64,000 nt of DNA, taken from Dyadobacter sp. CY261 (GTDB lineage Bacteria > Bacteroidota > Bacteroidia > Cytophagales > Spirosomataceae). Positions 41,722 to 51,005 of the stretch are shown here, piece by piece. The DNA lies in assembly GCF_021440085.1 (NCBI RefSeq), contig NZ_JAKCPW010000003.1, positions 1-64,000 on the forward strand. The letters run 5' to 3'. Below the pieces are notes generated by a model, which was given only the letters and a program-made list of their open reading frames with translations, was not told the DNA's origin and searched no databases. Within the stretch, counting starts at the first letter, position 1. Each line of letters opens with the position of its first letter. Made by a program: the position numbers and the translations under genes.

Positions 41722-44105
41722 AAATGATGGAATATTTTTATAGTAAGTTTAATAGAAACGATTGGTCATGGCGGGAGCCTTTGGCCAATGTGCCAACCGA
41801 TATGCGGGAGCTGCTGATCAAATTGAACAACAGCCTTAAATCCAAAGAGTCGGCCACTAAACTTCTATACCTGCCATCTGAGACCGGCATTTTCTTGATT
41901 TTGGATAAAGGGAACACGGATTTTGATAAAAACAATCGTCTATTTAGTTTTAGACAATTTTTGTATTTTAAAAATGAATATATTTTAGGGGAAACCCGGT
42001 TAGGTAACTTATTTAATCAATTGCTTCCTGTAATTGATATAGCCAATCCGGAAGAAAAAAGAGAGTTTAAATCTCTCAAAAGAAACGTCAGATATTCAAA
42101 AATAGATACAAAGAAAATATTTGAAATAATTATTAGTAAATTAGTTTCAGGTGGGAAAATTTGTATAGTGAATGAGCGAATTCCAGCCAGCATGACCGAT
42201 GACCTTTATAATTCCCTCACTTTCGCTACATTCCCTAATTTTGGAGAGCTTAGTATGGCTTTTGACTTGTTTCCGAAGGAAATATTATTGTCAATTCCAT
42301 TTATGCTCAACTATGAGGACGATTATATTAACGACGAAAACCGATCCATTCAACTTATCTATTGTGGCTCTCAGCCATTAGTCCCTGAATCATATCGCTC
42401 GTTTAATAGAACAGTTATCAATTTCAATAACCTTCAAAAGGAAGGATATGAGGTAACTTTTCTGGGTGACTTTCATCTTGGTAGCACTAATTTCGGCGAA
42501 CTCTTCGACTTGGCGGATGCCTTAAAAGGTGATCAGGGCGGTCTATTGTTCAGAGATACATTACTCAACTGCGATTCCACTTATGAAAAACTCACGTTAA
42601 AAGGCAAGATCGTCCGATTCGCAAATCTGGTTTATCTCTATCATCGAAAAGAGAAAACCTATACAGGTGATTTTGAACTTTTTTCGGCAATCAGTCATTC
42701 GTCTTATCCGGATAAAGTTACCCTGTTGACCCAGCACCTTTTTAGTATCGCACTGGATGAATTCATTGCCCGGGTTGACGAATATGATCAGATCTGTGTC
42801 GGGCATAAACTGCTGGATGAAGTCCCTTATATACTACGCAAACGCTTAGGCGAAGTGACACTTCCGGAACGGGATTTGCTGATCGCCCGCATACCGTCGC
42901 CTGAAAAGTCGGAAGTGATAAAGAGTGTCCTGATCAACGGCATTCAGGACTGGATAACCACCTGGGAAGATCTTATCACGCTATCCAACTGTGAGACATT
43001 AAGGCCCCTTATTCTCGCATTATCCAGGACCACTCATTTGAAAGCGTTCGCTGGACAAGTCAGCGACTTTTGGAAGAATTTCGCTGCTGACGATTTTCAT
43101 GCAATCTCTATCAGCCATCTCCCTGCCATTCGGTATCTCTATGAACTGACTCCCAAGAACCCTATTTACCCTCACCTGCTGCTGGCTCGCTTTAGAGAGG
43201 ACGGAGATGGAGGCTGGTTGGAAGCAGCTGATCAAGACGCAATTACGTTGCCCTTCAAGTTGCCATTGGAAAACGATGCCGGGTTTGCGGAAAGAATCGA
43301 GCTAATAGGGAAAATAGACCCAAAATACAGTACTCTTTCTCTGGTGAAAGAGTTGGGAAACCAATTACTGGCGTATTTACCTCAGACAAGTGTAGCCAGG
43401 AAATATACAAGATTCCTGCGTATTCTTCATCAGCATCCGGTGGCAAACCGGCCACCGGATGGCCCGGATAATGACGAGCCTCTCAGCGCAAGAGGGGTAA
43501 AACCGGTCGAAGTGGTTTCCGGAACCGATTCGACGGACGGCTCAGAGTACGCCGAGGAGGATTCGAATTCTTACCGACCTACGGAGCCGGTTGGCATCTA
43601 TGCCTGGATGACCCGTTCGATTCCTGTACGGGTTTATCATATCTTCCTGGCGATATCCGTATCACTGTTTTTTGTTTTTATTTCCTGGCTGTGGATCAGT
43701 GGGACGAATACCACTTCCAGCCAGTCCATTCCACCGGCGGCCGTTCAACCGCAGAAGCCTACTCCGATAGATTCGGTAGCCCGTGCTATCGCGGAGGCTG
43801 AGAGCTTTCTGAACCGCATGTACTTTCAGGGAGATACAGCACTTAACCCGGCCAACTTTCAGGCAAGAGCAAATTTTAGAGGGATACAGTTTGCATTGGT
43901 AAAAAACAAAGCAAGGCCTTCCTCCCGCATTGAGGTAAAGAAGGTAGATTCCCTGCCGAACGATATATGGTGGAACCGATTCGTGAAGCTATATCGCGAC
44001 TCAGTTGTCGTGATACAGGTGATTGCCGCAGATTCTGACCGAATAGAGACAGTCACCCGTCTGAAAATCGAAAATAAGACATCTAAAAAGCCAACATACA
44101 AATGA
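41718..44105 (+). CDS. GTPase-associated single-TM protein
   Basis: A 795-residue protein starting at GTG 41718 (overlap GTGA) or ATG 41724. The first 600 residues are cytoplasmic and alpha/beta, in the style of GTPase-associated regulatory subunits (LLYLPSETGIFLILDKG, TFATFPNFGELSMAFDLFP). A disordered acidic linker (near 590-630) leads to one membrane helix (HIFLAISVSLFFVFISWLWI, near 640) and a periplasmic tail of about 130 residues. The N-terminal third is AT-rich and the rest is not, so the gene looks like a mosaic. It may pass the state of the GTPase to the PBP-like protein encoded next. Family assignment is tentative. Confidence 0.5.
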   Translation: MKMMEYFYSKFNRNDWSWREPLANVPTDMRELLIKLNNSLKSKESATKLLYLPSETGIFLILDKGNTDFDKNNRLFSFRQFLYFKNEYILGETRLGNLFNQLLPVIDIANPEEKREFKSLKRNVRYSKIDTKKIFEIIISKLVSGGKICIVNERIPASMTDDLYNSLTFATFPNFGELSMAFDLFPKEILLSIPFMLNYEDDYINDENRSIQLIYCGSQPLVPESYRSFNRTVINFNNLQKEGYEVTFLGDFHLGSTNFGELFDLADALKGDQGGLLFRDTLLNCDSTYEKLTLKGKIVRFANLVYLYHRKEKTYTGDFELFSAISHSSYPDKVTLLTQHLFSIALDEFIARVDEYDQICVGHKLLDEVPYILRKRLGEVTLPERDLLIARIPSPEKSEVIKSVLINGIQDWITTWEDLITLSNCETLRPLILALSRTTHLKAFAGQVSDFWKNFAADDFHAISISHLPAIRYLYELTPKNPIYPHLLLARFREDGDGGWLEAADQDAITLPFKLPLENDAGFAERIELIGKIDPKYSTLSLVKELGNQLLAYLPQTSVARKYTRFLRILHQHPVANRPPDGPDNDEPLSARGVKPVEVVSGTDSTDGSEYAEEDSNSYRPTEPVGIYAWMTRSIPVRVYHIFLAISVSLFFVFISWLWISGTNTTSSQSIPPAAVQPQKPTPIDSVARAIAEAESFLNRMYFQGDTALNPANFQARANFRGIQFALVKNKARPSSRIEVKKVDSLPNDIWWNRFVKLYRDSVVVIQVIAADSDRIETVTRLKIENKTSKKPTYK

Positions 44106-46825
44106 GAGCCTTTGGTTTTGACGATCATAATGTCCGTTATGATCGCTGGATGAACGGACCGACCATTCTTTGTCTGTTCATTTTCTTTGCCTGTACGTTT
44201 TACTACCTTGTCATTCGCCGACCTGAACCGTCGGTGGCGGGCGAAAAGTACTTCTTTTCAGGACGGAGCTCCACGGGGTCCGTGGGTTACGTCGAGCGGG
44301 TTAACCAATTTCTGCAAAAGTACCTGACCCCCTCGGTGGGTGATCTGGATCGGATGCGTGAAGTGCCAGGACTACCGGCGGATTATTTTCAGTTTGAAAA
44401 CTCACATTTGGTATTTTATCTTCCACCGGACGGGGATGAGAGCAGCCTGCGCCTGGTTGGTTTCCGGCAGCTAAACAACCGGGAGGATTCGGTATTTTAC
44501 TTTAATTCGCCTCTTCATGATCACCTGGTCCTGCAACAGCAGAATCTGGACCGGCGCGTTTTCAACATCGCCTTTGATGGAACCCGAATCGAAAGCATTA
44601 CCATTGACGAGAAGATCATTTCGGTACCGCTCGTTGCAGACAGTCAATTCTGGCAAAACAAAATCCGGGCCAATACCGATTCGTTGTTCAAAGGCTTTCT
44701 TTTTATAAAACTGGCTAATACCTGGCTTCCACTTCCGCCGGCTACCGGTGATTACACACCAACTGACCAGGAATACGAGCCGGTCTCGTTTTATGAAACA
44801 GACCAGGCGCGGTTACTTGATAAAGTGTTGTTTGAGGGTAAGAAAGGATTCGAAATCCAGTTTTCGGATTCGAAGTCGATACACGTTACAGCAGTAAACG
44901 ATACGCTTCATTTGATTGCGCCATCTGATGAACTAAAACTCGTCAATCGGGCAGGCATTACAACCTTGTCTATTCGCGAAAATGACGAACATAGTATTTC
45001 GCTCCGCCAATGTCCATTCGAACTGTTTGTCAGCAAAAGTGTTAACAATAGCTTGTTTTCGCTTGGCACAACGCTGGAAAACCCCTTCAATGACCTTTCC
45101 TTCATTGTGCACCGGACGAGCGGCCGATTACGGTATTCGGCCCAGGAACCGCTGGTTGATCAATTTGCATCGGTGGCCACCCGAAAAATAGCGGAGCTTG
45201 AAAACCTGTTCCATCCAATTCGATCGGCGGCTGAGCCCGACAATGCCGTTTCTTTGTCCTACAACCCTCCGCTGGCCTTGTATCTGGAAAAAGAATTGGA
45301 TCAGTATATCCGGCATTCGTCCGAACTTCATTCGTTTCAAAGCGATACTGCTAAATCCATTCGAATGGGCATCTCCCTTTTAAATACGCGGAGCGCCGAG
45401 GTGCTGGCCATTCCCTGGTTCGACAGTGCTCTTTCAAATCAGTCCGCCCTAACCGGACAGGTGAATTACAATCTGGTCAATCACCCGATCGGCTCGTGCT
45501 TTAAGCCGTTATTGTATTTTTCTACGTACCTGAAATTTCCGCAACTTTCCAAGCTTTCGCTTACGCCTGAGATGGTAAGCAGTTTCGAAGATTTCAAGAA
45601 ACAATCAGCGAAATCCGTCGATACGGTCCGATTGCTGGGTTATCCTACGAGACGTTTTAGCGGCCACTCGGAAGGGAATGGCGAGATGTTGCCAGTCGCC
45701 CTATCTAAATCATCCAACCTATTTCCGGTCATTACGTTTCTATATGCGCTGACTGGCAATCAGGGTAACGTTCGCACGGCTATATCACAGGCACAATTCC
45801 CGCCCAGACTCTACTCGGCTCCCCACACCCATACACCGGTTTGCAAGATCACGAATGGGGTGCTGAAAATACCGAAAATTAATGCGACCAACATCGATGA
45901 GCTATTCAAACAGGCGTTTTATGTCGAAGATGTTAACCTGATCCGAAGCAATCGTGATTTATTTGAATACAATTACTGGGCTACGTCCTATGTACAATCG
46001 GGCGCGACCAGGCCGCCACAAAAGTACAAGAACTACGCTTCCATTACGCCAGAACGGGTCTCACTGTACTTCGACGAATTTGACAGAAAGGGCGGTGACT
46101 TCCGCCAGGAAATCGTGCCCTGGCTCCTGGGAAGCCAGAACAACCGGTGGAATAATGTAAAGCTGTCCGAAGCCTTTTGTCGTTTGATAACCGGCCGCAA
46201 TGTCAGGGGGTCGTTTCTAGCCGGAAACACGCCATCCTCCGCTATCAGCTTGCTCCAACCCGGATCGACTGTGTCGTCATCGGCCTCATTTCAGGAAGCA
46301 CATAAGGAATTACTTGCGGCGCTTTGTTCGGATACCGACACGCAAATAAGGGGGACCTGGAAGGAAATTGCTACCCAAGTCCGTTCGTTCCGGGTCGAAG
46401 GCATCCCTACCTCATTTGTCATGCTGGCCAAAACCGGCACAGCCGATGATGAAACCATTATGGATCAAACTGGCCACCAGCGGCGGCAATCCACGAAAAC
46501 CGTGCATCGCGGCTCTTTTGTGTTCTCCATTATGACCAAATCGCAATACGATCAGCTAAAAAGCTACATCGGAACAAACTACTCAGAAGCAGCGCTGCCC
46601 CGCACGTTGGGGCTTACCGGGGTAATATCGCTGGAAACAAGAGAAAATAAAGCTCCGTCAGACTCATTGTACTACTCGGTCTTTGCAAAAAACTTCCTGG
46701 CTGATCCCATGCGGTTGAAGCGGATTATTTTGCTCAATAAATCGCTGTTTACCGACTATAAAGCCGATAAACCAGAACTGCCAGCAGGGGAATCGCGTCG
46801 ATCAGCAGTGCGGCCAGAAAGCTAA
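44102..46825 (+). CDS. PBP-like transpeptidase, SEDS partner (second module)
   Basis: A 907-residue protein with one N-terminal membrane helix (TILCLFIFFACTFYYLVI, residues about 20-37) and a large periplasmic part. All three penicillin-binding motifs are present: HPIGS465CFK, LSKS537SN and LAKT778GT with K777. The 420 residues before the SxxK motif are beta-rich and not a normal PBP dimerisation domain. The start overlaps the upstream stop (ATGA), and the 3' end overlaps the convergent DUF4407-like gene by 77 bases. It is the split counterpart of the transpeptidase part of the fusion at 10435-15888. Activity is likely from the intact motifs; whether it makes peptidoglycan crosslinks is unknown. 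Confidence 0.78.
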   Translation: MRAFGFDDHNVRYDRWMNGPTILCLFIFFACTFYYLVIRRPEPSVAGEKYFFSGRSSTGSVGYVERVNQFLQKYLTPSVGDLDRMREVPGLPADYFQFENSHLVFYLPPDGDESSLRLVGFRQLNNREDSVFYFNSPLHDHLVLQQQNLDRRVFNIAFDGTRIESITIDEKIISVPLVADSQFWQNKIRANTDSLFKGFLFIKLANTWLPLPPATGDYTPTDQEYEPVSFYETDQARLLDKVLFEGKKGFEIQFSDSKSIHVTAVNDTLHLIAPSDELKLVNRAGITTLSIRENDEHSISLRQCPFELFVSKSVNNSLFSLGTTLENPFNDLSFIVHRTSGRLRYSAQEPLVDQFASVATRKIAELENLFHPIRSAAEPDNAVSLSYNPPLALYLEKELDQYIRHSSELHSFQSDTAKSIRMGISLLNTRSAEVLAIPWFDSALSNQSALTGQVNYNLVNHPIGSCFKPLLYFSTYLKFPQLSKLSLTPEMVSSFEDFKKQSAKSVDTVRLLGYPTRRFSGHSEGNGEMLPVALSKSSNLFPVITFLYALTGNQGNVRTAISQAQFPPRLYSAPHTHTPVCKITNGVLKIPKINATNIDELFKQAFYVEDVNLIRSNRDLFEYNYWATSYVQSGATRPPQKYKNYASITPERVSLYFDEFDRKGGDFRQEIVPWLLGSQNNRWNNVKLSEAFCRLITGRNVRGSFLAGNTPSSAISLLQPGSTVSSSASFQEAHKELLAALCSDTDTQIRGTWKEIATQVRSFRVEGIPTSFVMLAKTGTADDETIMDQTGHQRRQSTKTVHRGSFVFSIMTKSQYDQLKSYIGTNYSEAALPRTLGLTGVISLETRENKAPSDSLYYSVFAKNFLADPMRLKRIILLNKSLFTDYKADKPELPAGESRRSAVRPES

Positions 46826-48020
46826 ACCAGCGTATGGAGGGTTGCAGGGCAAGCCACTCTGGGTCCGCTTTTTTTGCGACCGCGAGAATAGGAGAAGTCG
46901 TGTTTTCCTTTAAAAGCGGTTGGAATAAATCATGTAAAAGCTGGAAAAAAGCTTCTGTTCGGGAACTGGCTTCGATCGACAGTTTTGCCTGGGCGAGAAG
47001 GATCAAACTATCCTGACGAAAATAGGGGTCCTGATTCACGAGTTGAATTAAGCGGTTTTTGCAGGCAGAAATAGTATTGATTTTTAGCTCATTGCCCGCA
47101 ATACCGTTCTGGATCGAGTCGACGGCGACCTTAAGGCCGGTTATCGTCTTACGAGCTTCAACAAAGCGATCCTTTTCGGCCCCGGCCTGCGCGACCTCGC
47201 TGCTATGACCTGTATTGAGCTGGTTACGCTTTTTGATCAGGGCAGTCTGCTCCCGTTTGAGCCTTTGTAGAATCTCATTTCTGGCAGGACTATAATCCAG
47301 TCGCTGTTGATCTCGCAGTTCAGCGATTTCCTCGTCCATTTGCCTGATTTCCGATACTTTCGCCTGATAATCCACAATTCTTCCTGATTCCAGGGCAGAG
47401 ACCAGGCCGTAACTTTTTTCTAATTCACCCACCTTGGAGCTGATCCTGCTGACCAAACGGGTATAAAGCGTAGGAATGGTGCTCCCATGAAAATCGGCTA
47501 GCTCTTCCCGTTGCTTTGCTTCGAACATATACATAAAGTTGAAGGGCATTAAGACCAAGAAGTCGAGCAGGATATACAGGAAGACAAACATCCGGATGCG
47601 TTCCTCTTTTTTGATGATGAGCAGCAGATAAAACATAAAAAGAATGAAGCCGACAGACATTACCATAGAAATAGGTGTCCAGCTCAGGCCGAACGCCTGC
47701 TCCGCACCCGTGATGGTCAGTAAACCCTTATTTAGAAAATAGAGAGCGATCAGCAAGAAGACACCTTCAATTACCCAGACGAACCACAACGCCCAGTCGC
47801 TCGTATCGAAGTCAAACTTCTCTTCCCAGAAGAACTGTTCTTGAACAGTCATCCAGGATGCATAGATCCAGCTAATGATGAGCAAAACCAGCAAGCCGTA
47901 CATAAAAGGCTGGAACCAGTATTGAATAGCCGTCGCCAGCAGAAATATGGCGATGCAGTTCCGCAGAAACCAGTCGCCCAAAAACCAAAAAAAGTTTAAT
48001 CGTTTGTCGTTGTTTTCCAT
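46749..48020 (-). CDS. Multi-TM coiled-coil protein, DUF4407-like
   Basis: About 423 residues from ATG 48020; ATG 48077 is in frame but overlaps the SEDS gene. Four N-terminal membrane helices (about 15-170) are followed by a long coiled coil (SEIRQMDEEIAELRDQQRL, KREQTALIKKRNQL) and a last helix near 410 (FLAALLIDAIPLLAVLVY). The layout matches DUF4407 proteins (helices-coil-helix). It lies 10 bases after the SEDS stop, so the two are cotranscribed. Its 3' end overlaps the PBP-like gene on the other strand. A scaffold role is plausible but not shown. Confidence 0.6.
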   Translation of the reverse strand: MENNDKRLNFFWFLGDWFLRNCIAIFLLATAIQYWFQPFMYGLLVLLIISWIYASWMTVQEQFFWEEKFDFDTSDWALWFVWVIEGVFLLIALYFLNKGLLTITGAEQAFGLSWTPISMVMSVGFILFMFYLLLIIKKEERIRMFVFLYILLDFLVLMPFNFMYMFEAKQREELADFHGSTIPTLYTRLVSRISSKVGELEKSYGLVSALESGRIVDYQAKVSEIRQMDEEIAELRDQQRLDYSPARNEILQRLKREQTALIKKRNQLNTGHSSEVAQAGAEKDRFVEARKTITGLKVAVDSIQNGIAGNELKINTISACKNRLIQLVNQDPYFRQDSLILLAQAKLSIEASSRTEAFFQLLHDLFQPLLKENTTSPILAVAKKADPEWLALQPSIRWFSFLAALLIDAIPLLAVLVYRLYSR

Positions 48021-48030
48021 TTTTGATTGA

Positions 48031-50766
48031 CTAGTAAGTCGAGGGTGATGGCCTTTTATCCCGTCTGAAAATGACATAGCCCATAAAGCCGGCCAAGATG
48101 ATGATGTCCATCCAATCGATGAATGAGTCTACGGCGAATCCGTTAACCACCCTGCCCGTAAAAAATAAGAGATTGAACAGGGATAAAAAAAGCCAGGTGG
48201 AATTGCCCAGCATCAGGAGCGCCGGCAGGAACCGGACCAATTGCGCCAGATTCAGCTCTTCCTGGTCCAGTCCATTGCCCGATCGGATTTCAAACCGACC
48301 ACTCCATATCTGGTACCGGTTCAGCAGCAGCAGCAACCACGCGCCGGCCAAAACCAACAGGCCTGCTTTGCCGGCGTATTCCATGATGATGAGCGGATTC
48401 AGGTCGTTGATGATGACAGGATAAAGCCCCTGAGAGATGATGCGGTGAAAGGACTTCTCTACTTCGACCAGCCTGAACGTGGGCGAAGCCAAGCTTTCAA
48501 CTGCCTGAAGATTCGCAATTTCGAGAAACTGTAAATCACTCAGGTATTGCTTGCCACCCGTTTCTAATAACCGGTCTTTCTGTATAACTGCCTGAACCCG
48601 ACGACTGTAACGCTGGGTTGTTTCGAGCGAAGGAGAAGAAACCGCCTGGATCAGCCAGTAAAGGCCTATAAGGCATATGACGGGGACCAGAGGAATAGTA
48701 TAACGCAAAAAACGGCCGCCCTCATTGTCAAATTTTCGTGAATAGGTTAAGATAATTACCTGACTGACCACAAAGGGGATTACCAGGCAATAATTGATCA
48801 TAAAGCCGGTATCTGACCTGAAAAGAGGTAGTCCAACAAACAATACCGAAAGCAGGGCGACGAGAAGGGATTCGTGTAATTTTGGCTTAACACTTTTGTA
48901 TATGAGCCGGTTAACTAAGAAAAACCCGTAATAAAGGAAACCAATCAAAGCGACATAGACCATCGTATAGGCTCTGGGAAGGGCCAGGCTGATCAACGCG
49001 AGTCCGCCGAAGAGCAGGATAAACTGGTAAGAGAAGCGCCAGCGTCCGTCTGGCTTTTTTGAAAACATACTCCGGTTAACGGCCCACATGCAGAGGTCGA
49101 TCATCATCAACAATAGTGGCGCTAGCAGGATGACGACGGGAATCCGAAAATGCTTCTGAGTGAAAATAAAACGGAGCTTCCCGTCGTAGCTGGTCAACGT
49201 CGCCAGGTCTGGCCGCAGATCATAGGCCGCAAAATACGATTCGTAAAACCATCGTCCCAGATCGAACCAGACGAGGCTGCTGATCAGAGCCACGCAAATG
49301 AATAATCCCAGATTCAGAACTAATATTCTGACGATTGAACTCCGCCCGTCAAAAAGCGCGTTCGACCAGGAATTCTTTATCCAGAAATAACCAATAAAAG
49401 CCGGCGTCGTCAGGGCCATCAGGCATCCGATCGGATACAAATGAGGGAAGTAGGGATGGGTAAAGCAGAGTTTTGTACAAATGATCAGCTTACCACACAT
49501 CAGGATATAGATGAGCAGTAAAACGGGTAAACGCAAATAGAAAAAAGCTCTGTCTACTCCGTTGGGTGAGGCAAAATAGGAAAAGTCGGTGTTGGCTGAA
49601 TAGTGGTAGAGGTGGTTGGCATACCGTGAGCCGCTTTCGCGGGTGAGCATAAAAACCAGAATTCCTATTCCCAGGAAGCAAACTGTCAGGTACACGAACG
49701 GGCGACGCAGAGCAGCAGGATTCATTGCAATCAGCTGCCCATGCGCTTCAACTGCCGAATTCACAGGCGATACGATAGCTATGTCCTGATTTTTTCCCAT
49801 GGCTAAGGATCGCAGCCCGACACTGCCGTTGGCTTGTCGTCCGACGTAAATCAGTGAGTCGAAACGACTTCCATTTTTAAGAAATAATGCGACGTTTCCG
49901 GGAAACAACTGACTGAACCGCTCGAAATAAAGCGTCCGGGAATCAGCCAGTGCGTTTTCCTGGGCAAGCGGGACGATTCTCGACCGGTTGGGTTCGGCGA
50001 TTTGTTTCAGCTGAGAGTCGCTAGCTGCTATAACCAACGGCTGGGCGTAAAGCAGATCTATTGACTTCGAGACAGGATCGTACTTCAGTTGGGTATGCGA
50101 AGATCCCCATTCCGTCCGGATGGTGGGAACATTGATATTGCTATGATTTAGGAGCGGTTGCCGGGTGCTGAGAAAAGAACTACTGGAAACATCGATCAAT
50201 TCCAGTTTCAGCGAATTGGTCTGAATACGCCCGCTTACCTGTGTCCGGAATACCTCGGCACCTCGGTGCAGCGACACGCCGGAGTCAAGTAAAATAACAA
50301 AGATACGCTCGTCCGATTTGTAGAAAAGCGACTTTGAACGTGGTGTATTTGTCAGTTCCGGTAAATCGCTGACGAAAAAATACGATTGTTCAAATCGGGA
50401 CAGGACGGTTTGGATCTGGTCGAAAGACACCTGTTGGTCACCTGCCCGAATAATGTCATTGTCCTGTAATTCAACTCGGTTGATGTTCTGATTGTTTAAT
50501 TTCAGGTAATAAGGCTGGCTCAACTTCCAGTGAAAATATCCGTCCTTACAGGAGAAAACAATGAGCTGATCGCCTAATTTTTTCGAAGGAAAAACGACAT
50601 GCGCATTAGTGCCGATAGAAATGGAATCGGAAGCGTTGTGAAATCGTAATCCATTCAGTTTTAAGTAAAAATAGCGCTCATCCGGTTTCAAACTCCACCA
50701 GGTAATAAAGGTGATTGTCAGGATTGCCAGCAGGAACAGGCCGATGGTATACAGGTTCAGTTTCAT
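48031..50766 (-). CDS. SEDS-type membrane polymerase with N-terminal FHA-like domain
   Basis: A 911-residue protein. After one membrane helix (residues about 6-25), residues about 45-115 resemble an FHA fold (ISIGTNAHVVFP, then LNNQNINRVELQDNDIIRAG). A 240-residue extracytoplasmic part follows. From about 370 on it has many membrane helices. LYPVIINDLNPLIIMEYAG has the exact SEDS spacing: D788, seven residues, E796, two residues, Gly. GRVVNGFAVDSF near the end stands where RodA/FtsW have G..LP..S.GG. It is thus a divergent RodA/FtsW relative. Its promoter carries the CCCC/GGGG box, as does the operon with the PBP-like protein. Confidence 0.7.
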   Translation of the reverse strand: MKLNLYTIGLFLLAILTITFITWWSLKPDERYFYLKLNGLRFHNASDSISIGTNAHVVFPSKKLGDQLIVFSCKDGYFHWKLSQPYYLKLNNQNINRVELQDNDIIRAGDQQVSFDQIQTVLSRFEQSYFFVSDLPELTNTPRSKSLFYKSDERIFVILLDSGVSLHRGAEVFRTQVSGRIQTNSLKLELIDVSSSSFLSTRQPLLNHSNINVPTIRTEWGSSHTQLKYDPVSKSIDLLYAQPLVIAASDSQLKQIAEPNRSRIVPLAQENALADSRTLYFERFSQLFPGNVALFLKNGSRFDSLIYVGRQANGSVGLRSLAMGKNQDIAIVSPVNSAVEAHGQLIAMNPAALRRPFVYLTVCFLGIGILVFMLTRESGSRYANHLYHYSANTDFSYFASPNGVDRAFFYLRLPVLLLIYILMCGKLIICTKLCFTHPYFPHLYPIGCLMALTTPAFIGYFWIKNSWSNALFDGRSSIVRILVLNLGLFICVALISSLVWFDLGRWFYESYFAAYDLRPDLATLTSYDGKLRFIFTQKHFRIPVVILLAPLLLMMIDLCMWAVNRSMFSKKPDGRWRFSYQFILLFGGLALISLALPRAYTMVYVALIGFLYYGFFLVNRLIYKSVKPKLHESLLVALLSVLFVGLPLFRSDTGFMINYCLVIPFVVSQVIILTYSRKFDNEGGRFLRYTIPLVPVICLIGLYWLIQAVSSPSLETTQRYSRRVQAVIQKDRLLETGGKQYLSDLQFLEIANLQAVESLASPTFRLVEVEKSFHRIISQGLYPVIINDLNPLIIMEYAGKAGLLVLAGAWLLLLLNRYQIWSGRFEIRSGNGLDQEELNLAQLVRFLPALLMLGNSTWLFLSLFNLLFFTGRVVNGFAVDSFIDWMDIIILAGFMGYVIFRRDKRPSPSTY

Positions 50767-50887
50767 CTGATAGATGGTTTTCGATGATACCTGTCAGTTT
50801 GATAACTCATTGAATTGATTACACGTTAAGGATTAACCTATCGTTAGGGCAGAACAGGAGTGAATATTGTCACTCATTGCTTATCTG

Positions 50888-50934
50888 CAAATCAATTCTA
50901 AGTCGTTGGCCTTTCATACCCCTATAATTGGGGG
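50888..50934 (-). promoter_or_regulatory. Promoter with CCCCC/GGGG box (copy 4), SEDS operon
   Basis: Read on the minus strand: CCCCC AATTATA GGGG (50934 to 50919), then 24 bases after the last G TTGATTTG (50895 to 50888), close to TAnnTTTG. The SEDS start codon is about 120 bases further on. The rest of the gap 50767-51005 shows no gene. Box and spacing match the three other copies. Confidence 0.55.
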
Positions 50935-51005
50935 AGCTATCGGCATTTAGATCGGGGAAGTAAAGCTGTGCTGGCTTGTAGAAGTGGAGACGCGACGCCT
51001 ATTGA

